NCBI RefSeq assembly: GCF_051020955.1
Contig: NC_135018.1
Coordinates: forward strand, 3,386,814-3,450,813
DNA from: Megalopta genalis
Lineage: Eukaryota > Arthropoda > Insecta > Hymenoptera > Halictidae
Direction: 5' to 3'
DNA: 64,000 bases
The notes below the pieces were generated by a model, which was given only the letters and a program-made list of their open reading frames with translations, was not told the origin of the DNA and made no database searches. Of this stretch, positions 10,106 through 22,094 are shown piece by piece. Numbering within the stretch: the first letter of the stretch is position 1; each line of letters starts with the position of its first letter. Made by a program: the position numbers and the translations under genes.

Positions 10106-11295
10106 TTGTGATCCTGAATTTGATTCAGAATTTACCAAATGACCTAATCTACGTCTAACAAATTCGTTATTTATATTAAATAACACGGATACTTTTTGAA
10201 TCAAACATGCGTACCTGTCCAGGATTTGAATCTCGTTTCCTATTGGAGAAAAGTGAAAATCTATGTAATATAAAATTATGTAGATCTGAAATTTTCAGTC
10301 TTAAAACGTGATAAATGTTGAAGCTTGTAAATAGTATTATAGTAGCAACTATTCATAAGTAGATATGTATCAGCATTAATAATTACATATTAAAATCTTA
10401 TACGTAATTATTCTTTTAATTCGAATTCATGAATCCGAATAAGCATACTTATAACTGTGTGATATAAAAAATGTATAAGTTCTAGCTGTGTTGCACGAAA
10501 AAGCTAGCTACAGAGGCACTATATGCAGTCAGTGTTGTAAGATTTGAAGAAATACTATCTCAGCGCCGTCAACGGTAGAGAGACGAACCTCGGGTTGTGA
10601 GAACACCACCCTATAGAATAATAAGTATTGTACATTACATAATTATATACCGATGTAGTATATGTCGTAAGTTGAAGGATCTGCGATTAAGATCAAGGCA
10701 TTGGTATAAACAAAATAAAATAATACCAACACGTTTGTAAACTATTCTTTAAGAATAACATGGACTCGATTAAATGTACACAATTGTAAATTGCAGTAAA
10801 CCATATTTATTTGAATAATTATTATTTGAATAGTAAATAGATACAATAGAGAACGCTTTTAGCAGGCCAACTTCCCAATAACGATGTTGAACTATCAATA
10901 TCGTTTTCCGTTCCTTTCTAAGAGATGCATTATCAAGGCATAGAAGCATCGTTCGTTTCAAAAATCTTTGAATAATATAATTAGTAATAATGATATTAGG
11001 TAACCCGTAATTACCTCAAAGTTTAAAAACAATTAAAAGTATTTTTTTACCGTACAAGATAAATATTGCTAAACTCGCAAAACAGTTAAAATTTCTCACA
11101 AATCGTAATGGCATTATAATCATTCCTTGGCCTAAAATAACAAAATATTATGTATAATAAGAGATTGCATTGCGACTCTTTGTATCATCTGAGAAATGAT
11201 CTTTTAATCATTGTTTATCGGACACATTTTTTTCCATCTTCTCTCTATAATATTATAATATTTTTCATGTCCGACTATTGAACATGTCTGTATCT
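10106..11295. other. Intergenic between the crotonase gene and eIF5
   Basis: AT-rich spacer containing the 5' side of the crotonase gene and the 3' side of eIF5, both read leftward. A possible 31-base leader exon of the crotonase gene lies at about 10212-10242 on the minus strand (acceptor CCAATAG, donor GACAG|GTACGC). No other gene was recognised. Confidence 0.4.
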
Positions 11296-12879
11296 TTAAA
11301 TGGCATCGATATCAAAATCATCTTCATCATTCGAATCTTCATTGACAGCAGCAGGCTTCTGCGGTGACTGTTGTGGTTTAAATGACTGTTTGGCTCTATC
11401 ATCATATTCAATCTACAAATACAAGAAAATCATTATGATCAGTCACCTTACCACTAAATTGATTCTAATGAAAATATCATCCGTTCCATAAATACTGACT
11501 TCTAAGTCGTCGTCTTCTTCTTCCGATTCTGAATCCTCTTCCTCGGCTTCTTTCAACCATGTTATGAACGGCGCAGCTTTATCATGAATTTCTTGAGACA
11601 AATCTTTTGATACATACTTTTTAGTAACTTTACTTGCCCATTCGAATAAAGCTTTCTCTTCCAAAATGTCTGCGTCATAAAAGAGCTGCGGACAAAGAAT
11701 TTCTTGAAATTATCTACGTGTATCCTATATATTCCTCGTGGCTGAATTTCATATTTTTTTATGCTTATAATCACTGTTTAAAAAATTACACGATTAAACG
11801 GTACAAAATTCGGGAACGCTTCTTACCTTTAAAATTCCGGGTACTTTGGGCATCAATGAATCTTTGTGCAGGGCTATCACTTGCTCTATTCCTCTAATTA
11901 AATACTTCTGTGCCTTGGTATCATCGTGGGTGAAACGGAGTAACAGTACTCGATACTTTTTGGTTTGAGCAGCAATGTTCTGATCGAAGAGTAACTCGGC
12001 CAAGATCAAAGGTGCTTTCATCTTGATCTCTAGCCGTTCAGCCTCGGCGACTAATTCCTTATGGTTGTCCAGTTGGCCGGCATCCCGACGACACTTTACT
12101 AGCTTATAGAACATATCCATCCTTTCTTTCTCAGTCTTATCGAGATCATCGCTGATGGTCATGCCCTTCGCTCCCTCTGTCAGATCTTGCAGACGAGCTC
12201 TGACTGCTTCCTCCGACACGTCGACTGCCCAATTAACATCGTCCCCTTCTTCATCGGCAATCTTTTGAGGTACCTCGACCACGATATCCTTCGCGCTGGT
12301 CTCGTTCTCCGGCGAACCAGATCGATCACCGTTAGCAGTGGCGGTGGTGGTGGTAGTGGTTTCGCCGTTTGCGCGTTTAGAACGTTTTCCGCGTTTCCCC
12401 TCCGTTAAAGAACTGCCTTGGACTGCAGGATTCAGACTCGGTGGGTTCTTCAAGATATAGGTATTCAGTTTATGGTTGCTTTCCAATAATCCATGATGGC
12501 CACACGCCTTGCATCCCTGCGAGATGGTAGACTTTTTTGCGTTGACCACCAGCTCGGTCTCAGGATTATCGCAGGCTGGGCAGAGGACGTACTTCCGAAT
12601 AAATCCGTCGAGGAGGTCTTGCAATTTAATGGCGTCGTGAGAACCGTTTACTATGAATCTTTCGTTTTTGAAATCGAATTGGGTCTGCGCTCCCAGTTCA
12701 CAGCCGAAGTACTTGGTAGGATAGGTGGCGGGTCTGCCAATGGCTTTGGCTACATCGACCATGTTCACGATGACGGTCTTGATGCCGTTACCTTTGCCCT
12801 CGACCTTCGCCTGGATCCGCGGCATCTTGTAGCGATAAAACGCATCGCTGACGTTGCGATTCACGTTCACGCTCCCCAT
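11296..12879 (-). CDS. eIF5: Eukaryotic translation initiation factor 5
   Basis: Three coding exons (12879-11827, 11685-11452, 11412-11296, minus strand) give 467 residues. The N-terminal domain is the GTPase-activating part that triggers GTP hydrolysis by eIF2 in the 48S complex. It starts [20 protein letters not shown], with Arg16 at the position of the human catalytic Arg15. It includes [14 protein letters not shown] and a zinc ribbon with Cys100, 103, 123 and 126. After a low-complexity Thr/Lys linker comes the C-terminal W2/HEAT domain (from about residue 220), which binds eIF2 beta and eIF3. The protein ends with an acidic tail finishing DDFDIDAI, as in other eIF5 proteins. Exon 2 has two possible in-frame donors (see findings); the short form would be 451 residues. 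Promoter and untranslated exons probably lie in the CpG-rich DNA at 12880-13270. Confidence 0.96.
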
Positions 12880-13581
12880 GGTGACTGTCCTGTTGGTTCC
12901 TACCCGTTGATCGAATATCTCCCTTCGAATACGACTGCAACCTCAGATGGAACGTCGTTGCGAACGCGCAACGAGAGCGACGGTTCAAGCCGTGATTCGG
13001 TTGTTGTTTACTAACTTTCTTGCTCTGGTCTCTTCGACCTCTATCGTTGCTTGGTTCAGGTAGGTAACGTCTTCGTCCTCGTCCTTCTGGATCTACTTTC
13101 CACGCTTCCCAGCGGCAGTTTGATTACTGTACAGCGACGTTGCCAGGTAATGGCTACCCGATGGTAGCTCGTTACGTGTCGAGTCAGGGTGATTTTCGTT
13201 GTCTGCGGTAAGGCAAGCCGCACTACCCACCGACGTCAGTCACGTTTCTCTGAACGACTGTAGCTTCCGATGCCTATTACTGCAATAGATTTATTTAATC
13301 AGTCATCCAATTCCAATAGCAAAAATACTCACATAAGAGGACGGTAAATGGTAAAAATTCATCAAGTTTGGATCTGACCTGCGATGAAAGTTTCTTAGAG
13401 GATACCATGTTACAGTAGTATAGGATCAAGAAAAAAAAAGGAATTCGAGTAAACATTGCCTAATTCTATTGTGTACATGTTTCAAGATTAAATCCTGTTT
13501 ATCTGTACCCGGCAATAATAATACAATGAATTCATAAAGGGTGACCTCGATCTAATGATCAGCACACAAAGAGATTTTTGC
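12880..13581. promoter_or_regulatory. Probable eIF5 upstream region
   Basis: The sequence just upstream of the eIF5 start is CpG-rich to about 13260 and then becomes AT-rich. No TATA box or clear initiator was identified, and leader introns are possible. Assigned by position only. Confidence 0.35.
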
Positions 13582-14007
13582 TTATTTGTGGTACCTGTGT
13601 ACCACTATTTCAATGTATACAATGTATTTTACAGTAGTGGAAGAGTGAAATGGTGAAATTAACCTGGAAAATTTTGAGGTCCTGTGCTTAGGCAGGACCA
13701 GATGGTTCAGAAATCGTTGGGTGGTATCTTGATACAGATATTGCCTCGGTTTGGTGAGCAGAGGGGGGTGGTTTTCAATGATCATACACGCTGCCTGTCC
13801 GTTGCTTGTGCCACTAAGAATGCCTGGGTACCAGGTTGGAGTGGTTAACTCGCAGGTTGCTCGCAACAAACGATTATACCGTGCGAAAGTGATGGTGTTG
13901 CCGTTTATAAATCGCTTGGACAATGTCCTACTATCGCCACCTTTGCTGTACACCGATCTTTTCCCTCTGGATGATATCCTGGATGTTTCTGTAACAAAAT
14001 GGACCAC
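13582..14007 (-). other. Unusual 141-codon open stretch, unrecognised
   Basis: A minus-strand frame stays open for 141 codons in a patch clearly richer in GC than its AT-rich flanks. The plus strand is also open for 88 codons over the same bases. The minus product has no low-complexity tract and includes CELTTPTWYPGILSG, but no domain I can name. It may be a domesticated or decayed transposon or viral fragment, or non-coding DNA that happens to be open. An isolated exon is also possible, since its start follows an acceptor-like TTTTGTTACAG. Confidence 0.2.
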
Positions 14008-14159
14008 GTCTAACTGACCATCCTGAGACTATAATCTAATTTTAAAATTAAAATAAAGAATTTGTATGCGTAAATATTGCTTTTACCCATCTAGATACCT
14101 AAAGATTATTATGTAGAGTTAAACTTGTCTATTCAGTAAGCAGCTTTTTAAAGGACACT

Positions 14160-14350
14160 AATACTATCTTAGAGTAACTATAGTATACTATAGTATAATA
14201 TAGTTATATATTATATATACTATATTATAGTATAATATAGTATACTATAGTTACTATAGTTTCTATCTTAGAATAACTATAGTATACTATAGTATAATAT
14301 AGTTATATATTATATATACTATAATATAGTATACTATAGTTACTATCTTA
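14160..14350. repeat. Duplicated AT palindromes (TAGTATACTATAG)
   Basis: A roughly 105-base palindromic block starting ATAACTATAGTATACTATAG occurs twice in tandem. Each copy is self-complementary, so the block can form cruciforms. No coding content. Confidence 0.8.
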
Positions 14351-14535
14351 AAGTAACTACAGTATAAATAGAGTTAATTTCTGAATATTTTGCTCCTAAT
14401 AACATTAAAAAATTATTGAAATCATATAATAGTGGATTATTAGTTTTCACCTCTTCACGACTTATTTTCATATGCAAAGAATCATTCAGTGTTTTTGTAA
14501 AAATATTTTCTCTCTATCTTTAAGTATTTTTAGAA

Positions 14536-14742
14536 TCACTGTTTTGCAGTCGAACTTTTTAGAGGACGATTTACATCCTTTAAACAGTTCAAGCAACAGT
14601 TAACACTGGCAACAAAATCGCGACCTAACAATTCGCAGTCATTCTCTATGAACTTCTCCGCCGGAAACACGGCGTTTCTCTTGCGATCTAAGAACACCGG
14701 TTCACAACAGCACACAAACCTATGCTCGGTGAGCCAAACCAT
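14536..14742 (-). CDS. Candidate 68-residue Cys-rich small protein, unrecognised
   Basis: Starts at a true ATG (14742) and ends TGA. It contains VCCCEPVFL, ENDCELLGRDF and NCCLNCL, with seven cysteines in 68 residues. The coding patch is richer in GC than its downstream flank, and upstream (14750-15250) is a CpG-rich promoter-like island. No family was recognised and no splice site is needed. It may be a single-exon gene or chance. Confidence 0.22.
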   Translation of the reverse strand: MVWLTEHRFVCCCEPVFLDRKRNAVFPAEKFIENDCELLGRDFVASVNCCLNCLKDVNRPLKSSTAKQ

Positions 14743-15330
14743 TTCAATTTGTGGAACCTAGCGCAGCCATCAGGACCGGTTCAGAACAGTGATTGGTGAC
14801 ACGAATTTGTGGCGCTTGCTATTCTTGTCCATTCGCGGGAAGAACACTATTAGAGTTTTGGTCGCGCGGTGCCTGTTAAAAACGTTCAGCGTGCCGGAGC
14901 ATCGGTGATGATTTCTACAAGGGATACAACACACGCGTGCGAACGTATAGCGGATTGGTCATTTGTGTTCCGGTTGTTCGATTTGCCGTGACGCGTCGTT
15001 CAGAAAATTTTGCCGTGTTCCGCGTTTCATCAATTCGCCGCGGCTAACGCTCGTCGGGGTGACTTTTCGGCGGAACCGACCGTGCTAAAGGCATGATAGC
15101 AAAGGGTTGCGCGCGGACGTGTCTGCGACTGAAGGAACAATTCGGGCCGGCGGAAACGAAGCTGCGCGTATATCGTTACTGAACCACATCGTCTGTCGCA
15201 ATAACTGACAAACGAAACGCACAATAAATGACGGCGTCGTCCGGCAAACGGTTCGATCGAATCATCCTTGGTTGCCAGTTCGAAAAAAATATTATACCGC
15301 TTTCCAATGTATCCTTAAATACAGGGTGTC
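14743..15330. other. CpG-rich stretch, no gene recognised
   Basis: Moderately GC-rich, CpG-dense DNA with only short frames. Could be regulatory. Confidence 0.3.
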
Positions 15331-15334
15331 TCGT

Positions 15335-15768
15335 TTAAGCGAGTATAGCGGGTTATCTCGGAAGGAGTTGTAGTTGTTAAAAAAATGTGGACACGTAGAA
15401 GAAGAATAAAAAATTATTCAACTGGTAAGTGAAAATTATAATAATAATAATAATAGTATGTATAATAATAATAATAATCTTCTACACGTAGAAGAATAAA
15501 AAATTATTCAACTAGTAAGTGAAAATTATAATTATAATTATAATTATAATTATAATAATAATAACAATAACAATAGTATGTATAATAATAATAATAATTT
15601 TCCACACGTAGAAGAATAAAAAATTATTCAATTAGTAAGTGAAAATTATAATTATAATAATAATAACAACAATAGTAGTGTATATAATAATAATGATAAT
15701 CTGCTACACGTAGAAGAAGAAAAAAAAATTATTCAACTAGTAAGTGAAAATAATAATAATAATCGTCG
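15335..15768. repeat. Tandem repeat with variable ATA/ATT tracts
   Basis: Four units, each beginning with CACGTAGAAGAATAAAAAAT and AAGTGAAAATTATAATAAT and differing mainly in the number of ATT/ATA triplets. A related single copy (TTATTCAACCAACAAGCG) lies near 16173. The array follows ACAGGGTGTCTCGTTTAAGC at about 15321, a motif partly shared with 311-326 and 61403-61412. Confidence 0.75.
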
Positions 15769-17390
15769 AGTGCCCGCACACTTGACAGCGAAAAAGTGTA
15801 GCAATATCGTTGACCACAGATACACCGGCATCGCTAATATTCGCTTTCTTAATATGCAAACATTTAAAACATATTCTCCCGCAGTATTTGAACGGATCGC
15901 GGGACAGTCCCGATATTCCCGATTGGTTTTGTTACGTCGATGAAATCCTATTATGCGAAAACACAGCGTAATCCGCTTTCGAGTGATACTGTAACAAGGC
16001 GTCGCATTCGTGCTGTAATCATCGGATGCAACTGAATCACGTAAATCGTTCGCGAACAGATAAGGGCTGATTGTTAATCACTCGGCGAACGTGAAAACTC
16101 TTTCGCCGCGGAAGAACTTCTATCGTTCGGCTCGCCGTCGCAACATTATTTCGCTTCTTTCCTAAAAACAAATTATTCAACCAACAAGCGAAAATTACAA
16201 TCGATAATCGATGGTGTTAGCAATACCATCCTCAATCCCTGTATACAATATGTCATAATTGCGGTAACCTTATCCTTAATAATTTGTAGAAAAAAACGAG
16301 TTTATTATCATTTACGAGGAGGCTTAAATTGTTCGACGATAATACGAACGTTTATTTCCTTGCAGTATGGTATGTTTAACAGTAGGTGGAAAATTGGAGG
16401 CGCGCTCTTTCTTGACATTTTTTACGGACTCGATTATCTGTGAATAGATTGGAAAATTTGTTTCCCGACCGATTCGTGCCACACGCAATTTGCACACCGA
16501 AGCTTCCACTTTGCAGCTGTTTACAGCTTTCCTTTTTAACAATTATACTTTGGCGTACGATTTCTCTTGCTGTTAGCGATTTCATCGAGCTTCGACCAAC
16601 CAGGAATTTAAGTCTACGGTAAACTCATTTGTATATGATATATATTTATATATTTTTATATAATTTTATTTTATAATCTTAATATTATATATAATTATAT
16701 AAATATATTATACAAATATTATATAATATTTATTTATTTATATTATATAATATATAATATAAATATATAAATTAATATTATTTTATTTATATATATTTAT
16801 ATATTTCAACGGTGTTTCAAATTTGTAGCATTTTAGATAGAACCGACGATCTTGCGTCCGCTGCATCGTGCAAATGCAGTTCGAAAAGAAATGAATTGTG
16901 AACGGTAGAGGCTCTTCAAACTCGAAACACCTCTGCGGTTCTCCTCTCCCTTCCATTTTCGAATTTGCTATAGCACATTACGTGATTCAATTACGTTCCC
17001 ATACGTAACTTCACATCCTATTTGGAGCAGTTGCGAAGTACTACAATTGTACTTAAATGCCAAGCGATCGTAGCAACGTTAGTCGCGAATATGACGCAAA
17101 TCTGCGAAACAACTGACTATCGGCGCGAAAGTTATTGTCGAATCTGGCCCGACATGCGACTGCGAGGGATTAAACCCTTTTAGTGCCGGTCGCAAACGTT
17201 ACGCCGAAGCGGAAATTGCTGATGCAATTCGCTAAAGTTTGAGAAACAAGATATAAAGTTTTTATGAGAAACGGTAATTACTATAATCTTCGGGCAAGAT
17301 AAAAGCAACTCAAGTTAATCGTATGATATGCAAGCTAGAGGAAAATGTGTTTTCTCTCTCAATAATAGTCTTTTTACTATTTAGATATAA
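15769..17390. other. Intergenic or intronic, no gene recognised
   Basis: Mixed DNA including an AT-only block at 16625-16805. Frames of about 60-72 codons on both strands near 16324-16622 overlap one another and show no known motif. Confidence 0.35.
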
Positions 17391-17765
17391 TAGATATACA
17401 TTGATTTAAATATAATAGTATAATATAATATTATAAATATTATATATATAATAATAATATTATTAATAATATTATATATATATAATAATATTATTATATA
17501 TTATTATATATGTAATATATAATTTATATGTAATTTATATATATTTATATTATATATAAATATTACTATATTACCTATTATTATATATTATTATATATTA
17601 TATATAATATTCTTATTATAATTATATTATATATATTATATATTATTATTATAATTACGTTACATATATTATATATATTATTATATGTATATATGTTATT
17701 ATATATAATAATATATATTATATAATATTATATACAAAATATATGACATAATATACATTATTTAA
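17391..17765. repeat. AT-only simple-sequence block
   Basis: Nearly pure A/T with irregular TATATAATA units; no higher order seen. Confidence 0.85.
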
Positions 17766-18504
17766 AATAATGCAACAATATCCTCCAATTCTCCTAATGT
17801 GTTACAGTTTTCTATTGGACCTATTAATTTTTGCCATAAACGCACAAAAATCCGCGGTCCGGTAGTTACATAATTCGTCAACATCAAGTCGATTTAATCG
17901 AATATCCGTCGATAAATCGGAAGTTCAGCGTACGAATAACTTTTGCAGCAACCGTACGTTTTTCCGGGGTTGCGAATAGCAAAATGTAGAAACTTTCTCG
18001 CGGATAGCGAGCAATTCGCTGGCGGTTCATCGACGCGCCCCGTGAAATATTCGCGTCCTCACGTGTTGTGCACAGGGCCACCCCTTCCTTCGATGCCGGT
18101 CACGCGGAGCGAAATAACACCCTAGAATTCCGTACGCGGGGGCGGCCACGGTTTTATCCGTAGCCGACGGCCGTTTATCAACACGGCGGCGAGCAACGAA
18201 GCTGCTGCATTCGCCCACTCTATCCTCTATCGATCCATTTCTAATGGAAACAGAATTTCATATCGAGAACCAGGAGCGGCTCGGGTTCCAGAATAGACGA
18301 TACAGCGGGGGCCTCGAGTATCCGAATTGGCAGAGGGGCGCGGGGGTAAACGAATTTGCAGTCAACGAAACGCATATTTGCGCTCTTTTCGTGGCCATGC
18401 ATAAAGCCAATCGGTGAGTCCAACGTCTTTTTCAGCGGTTCAAGATATTTCTTAGCGTCAAAGCCTTTGGTTCTAGATGCGATATTTGATTCCTGTGTTA
18501 TATG

Positions 18505-18505
<1 letters not shown>
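17766..18505. other. Intergenic, no gene recognised
   Basis: Partly CpG-rich (17880-18480), with overlapping chance frames on both strands and no recognised domain. Confidence 0.3.
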
Positions 18506-18509
<4 letters not shown>

Positions 18510-18540
<31 letters not shown>

Positions 18541-18815
18541 CTATATAACAAAATATATAATGAAATATTAATATGAATACATATAAATATTAAAAAATGT
18601 ATAAATATACAAATATAAATATCTAAATATAAATAAATATAGATATTTAAATATAAATAAATATAGATATCTAAATATAAATAAATATAGATATCTAAAT
18701 ATAAATAAATATAGATATAAATATAAATAAATATAGATATCTAAATATAAATAAATATAGATATAAATATAAATAAATATAGATATAAATATAAATAAAT
18801 ATAAATATCTAAACG
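18510..18815. repeat. TA microsatellite and AAATATAGATATCTAAATAT tandem array
   Basis: A (TA)n run at 18510-18537 is followed by tandem copies of a roughly 18/36-base unit (ATAAATATAGATATCTAAAT) up to 18810. Confidence 0.85.
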
Positions 18816-19065
18816 AAGACCTCGTTACAAATTAATTCCAGGAGAATTCGATTGTCTGGGTTTCAATTCAAAGAAGATTTCTCTCCGTAAACGTTGAACG
18901 GCGTTTAACCGCGTCGCGACGAAAATTTACTCGACCGGCGACGACGCGTCGCCCGAAATTTCGGGCCTCCGTTACCAGCAGATTATCGTCCGATCCGCGG
19001 ATAGAGCGTGCCAGAGAACGCGTTAATGGAGTCCGTACGCCATTAAGTCGCTATTTGGCCGGCGA

Positions 19066-19169
19066 TTATACGGTGCGGCGACCTTTATCACGATCAAACA
19101 ATGGAGTTTGACGTCGATACACGTTGTACAAGTTTCGTTCGACGAGAATGGCCATCGGTGCTGTCGAAC

Positions 19170-19222
<53 letters not shown>

Positions 19223-21130
19223 TTTCGATCGGGGATGTTCCGACGGATCATTCCCTTATCACCAGGCTCGTTTTTATTGCTCGGGGCAGACGGCGAAACG
19301 AGAAATCGTCTACTCGAAAACGAGCCTCGCACGATGATTTCGAGCTGGTCCCCCAGATTCGAGATCCCGATTCCGTCCCGACTGCGGAATATCGGGCAGC
19401 AGTTACCGCTGAAGAGGCTTCTGAAGAACAATCGGGAGGTATGCCCCGCGAGAAGGTAAATCGAGAGCAGGGGAATAAATCGATGCGCCAGAGAGAGAGA
19501 GAACGAGCAAGACCGAGAGAGACCGAGAGAGAGAGAGAGAGAGAGAGGAGGGGGGCTGCTAGAGCCTAAAGGAGTGCCTGACACGTACCACCGTGGAAGA
19601 CTAAATAGGACCATGCGAATAGGACCGTTCGACAGCTTGTATTCGATTTAATCCACCGTTGATTCCGCGAAGGAATCCTCGATCACGGCATCATCATCGA
19701 TCGCGGGCTCCCATCGCGCGAATCCCATCGTTCGCCGGCGAACAAACAACCGCCGTCCAACCACTCCCACCGGGGTCTAGAACGAACACGACGTGTCCGC
19801 GGCATCCGCTGCGAGCCGAAGGTAGACAACGACGAATACGTCTACGTGGCAAGCGCCGTTTCGAAGCGAGAAAACCGGTGCACACGGCGGTCACGTTGCA
19901 CCGTATCACACAGAATGCGCGAGGAGGCCACGTCGATGCACGTCACGCAGCTCGTGGAACCGGGCTTAAACGGAGCCGGAGAAGAGCGCCCGCACCGGCG
20001 TGAGCTTGAGGGGAAGATCTTGGAACGAGCTGCGGAACGAATCGGCGACGGCCACGGACGGATCCGAATCACCTGGTGGTCGCGTGGATGTGCGAGAACC
20101 CGAAGAGTCTCTTTCTCTCTGTGGTCGGTCGGGGCGGACCGATGTCTGTGATCGCGAACATATGTTCCACCCGATCCTCTCTCGCTCGGCGAAGCGTCCG
20201 GGGCAACCCCGGCGCGAGGATCGTTACCTGCTCGGTACAGACGCATAAGTCGTGATTTGCCAGCGTGGCCGCAGCTGCCGGTACCCTCGGTGTCTTCGTC
20301 GGGACTCTCGCTAGGCGAACGGGATCTGCTAAATCGAGGAAAGAAATCCGCGTGGTTCCGGTGCTGGTTTCGGGCCGGGTCTACGCGCTCGCTCGTACTC
20401 GGCTCGCCTGGGGCACACGCGTCGCGGCGGCGGCGGCTGCTGATTGCGGGCCTTCTTCTTCGTCTCCTCCTCCACGTTCCCGTCGTCGTCGTCGTCGTCG
20501 TCGTCGTCCCGGTCGTTCTCGTCGTGCCCGTTCTGATTGCCGTAGTCGTCGTCGTCGTCGTCGTCGTCGTGGCAGTCGTCGGCGACGAAGTCGTTCTACG
20601 TGGATAACGTGGTGGCTCTCTGGCCGGCTGCCGTGAACTCGAGTCCTCGACGTCGTCTGTGCGTCGCGGCAACTCTCTCCGGTCCCGGATCGACCTACTC
20701 CAACGGGTCCGGCGGTCGCGCACGCGTCCTCCGGCCCCACCGGGAGGATACCACCGTATATTGATCTCGACGTGGCCCGATCCGGACGTAACGAACAACG
20801 CGCCGGAATTTCTAGTATGCTGTGTGCCGCCTCTCCGCCGACGCCGCGCGCGCTGGACTCTTCGGGCAAGGTCAGATTTCAGCGATCCAACGCCACGAGG
20901 ACCGGCCGATGCTGCCGCACACACTCCGCGGGGTCTAGGTGTCCTCTTCTTCTTCTTCTTCTTCTTCTTCTTATTCTTCTTCTTCTTCTTATTCTTCCTC
21001 TTCGTCGTCGTCGTCGTCGTCGTCGTTAGGCGATACGTGGGTGCACGGCTTTCAGGCGGTTCCCGGATCGCATTCGTTTCAGACGCACCGATCTGCGGCA
21101 ACTAAATGTTCTTTCTCAGTTCTACACGCT
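19066..21130. other. CpG-rich island with GA, GTC and TTC/CGT repeats
   Basis: About 2 kb of strongly CpG-rich DNA holding (GA)n tracts at 19174-19218 and 19490-19550, (CGT/GTC)n at 20480-20580 and (TTC)n then (CGT)n at 20945-21030. Both strands have long open frames here, up to 419 codons on the minus strand. Their products are Arg-, Thr-, Lys- or Val-rich translations of the repeats and I do not accept them as proteins. A donor-like GCAG|GTAACG on the minus strand at about 20228-20232 suggests a leftward untranslated first exon. A promoter island of a gene with long introns is the likeliest explanation. Confidence 0.45.
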
Positions 21131-21149
21131 GGGAATATGTTGGGTGGAT

Positions 21150-21731
21150 AGTACGTTCTTCATGATTGGACGATTTGGGGAAATTGTCCTTGTTCGAGCC
21201 TCGAGAGGCGTTTTTATGGTTACCGATTTTCGGCGATTACTGACTTTCTTTATATACTGTAATGAATGTTAATTTTGTTTTAAGTTCGATGAAGATGATT
21301 GTATCCGTCACGGTTTAGCCGGTTATTTGGCCAAATCGGGTCTCTAGTCCAGCAAGAAAAAGTAAAGCAAAATGATGGAAGAATGTAGTAAATTATAATA
21401 TAGTATACTATAGTATACTATACTATAATATTACTATATTATAATTTACTACATTCTATAGTATAATATAGTATACTATATATATAATAATTATATAATA
21501 ATTATTATAATAATAATTATATAAATTATATATAATAATATTACTATATATGTAGTAATATTATAAGTATATAATATATAGTATATATATTATATAACTA
21601 TAATATTATAGTATATAATATATAGTATATATATTATATAACTATAATATTACTATATATATAGTAATATTTTTCCTAAATTGTCCATTGCTGTTTCCAA
21701 TCTGAGCGTCAATTAGGGAGAATTTACTGTA
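21150..21731. mobile_element. Decayed palindromic MITE, copy 7, with AT-repeat insertion
   Basis: A left-arm remnant (GATTGGACGATTTGGGG, TTCGAGCCTCGAGAGGCG, from about 21156) and a clear right end (AAATTGTCCATTGCTG, CTGAGCGTCAATTAGGGAG, TTTACTGTA, ending 21731) belong to the TACAGTAATG family. Between them lie unrelated DNA and AT palindromes (21395-21670). The bases 21325-21395 (GGCCAAATCGGGTCTCTAG and AAAATGATGGAAGAATGTAG) also occur at 28365-28425. Confidence 0.5.
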
Positions 21732-22094
21732 CACTCGGCGACAGAAAGACAGCATTACGTGAACATGTTCTTTTTAACCTTTGAAGATGTTACAATGTTG
21801 GTACGTAATATGTTTATTTTATTGGTCTTGGACGGCGCGGCAGCGCATGGTTAAATTTTGCATCGGTTGAGAGGTGCCAGCACGTAAATTCTCGTGTACG
21901 GGATACCTTTTTGCTTCCAACAGCTGGCTCGAGCACGGTTCGACGAAGTAAGGAGAGTAGATATAACGCGCGGAAGCGAGATAGGGTGCCGGTTACTGTG
22001 CGATAATCAATTCGTTGTGCCTTTGGTTTGTTTTCGAGCACAATTGATTTTGGATGCATTGAATTCGGGACGTTCGAAAAATTCGAACAATTTT

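Noticed and set aside
9986..10204. Longer N-terminus of the crotonase-like protein starting at 10204
   Set aside because: That start is TTG, not ATG; the first ATG in frame is at 10105 and begins a good mitochondrial presequence.
19101..19569. Plus frames with Arg-Glu runs
   Set aside because: They are (GA)n microsatellite translations.
19842..21101. 419-codon minus-strand frame with long Thr and Lys runs
   Set aside because: Runs translate simple triplet repeats, both strands are equally open in CpG-rich DNA, and the frame crosses a likely splice donor.
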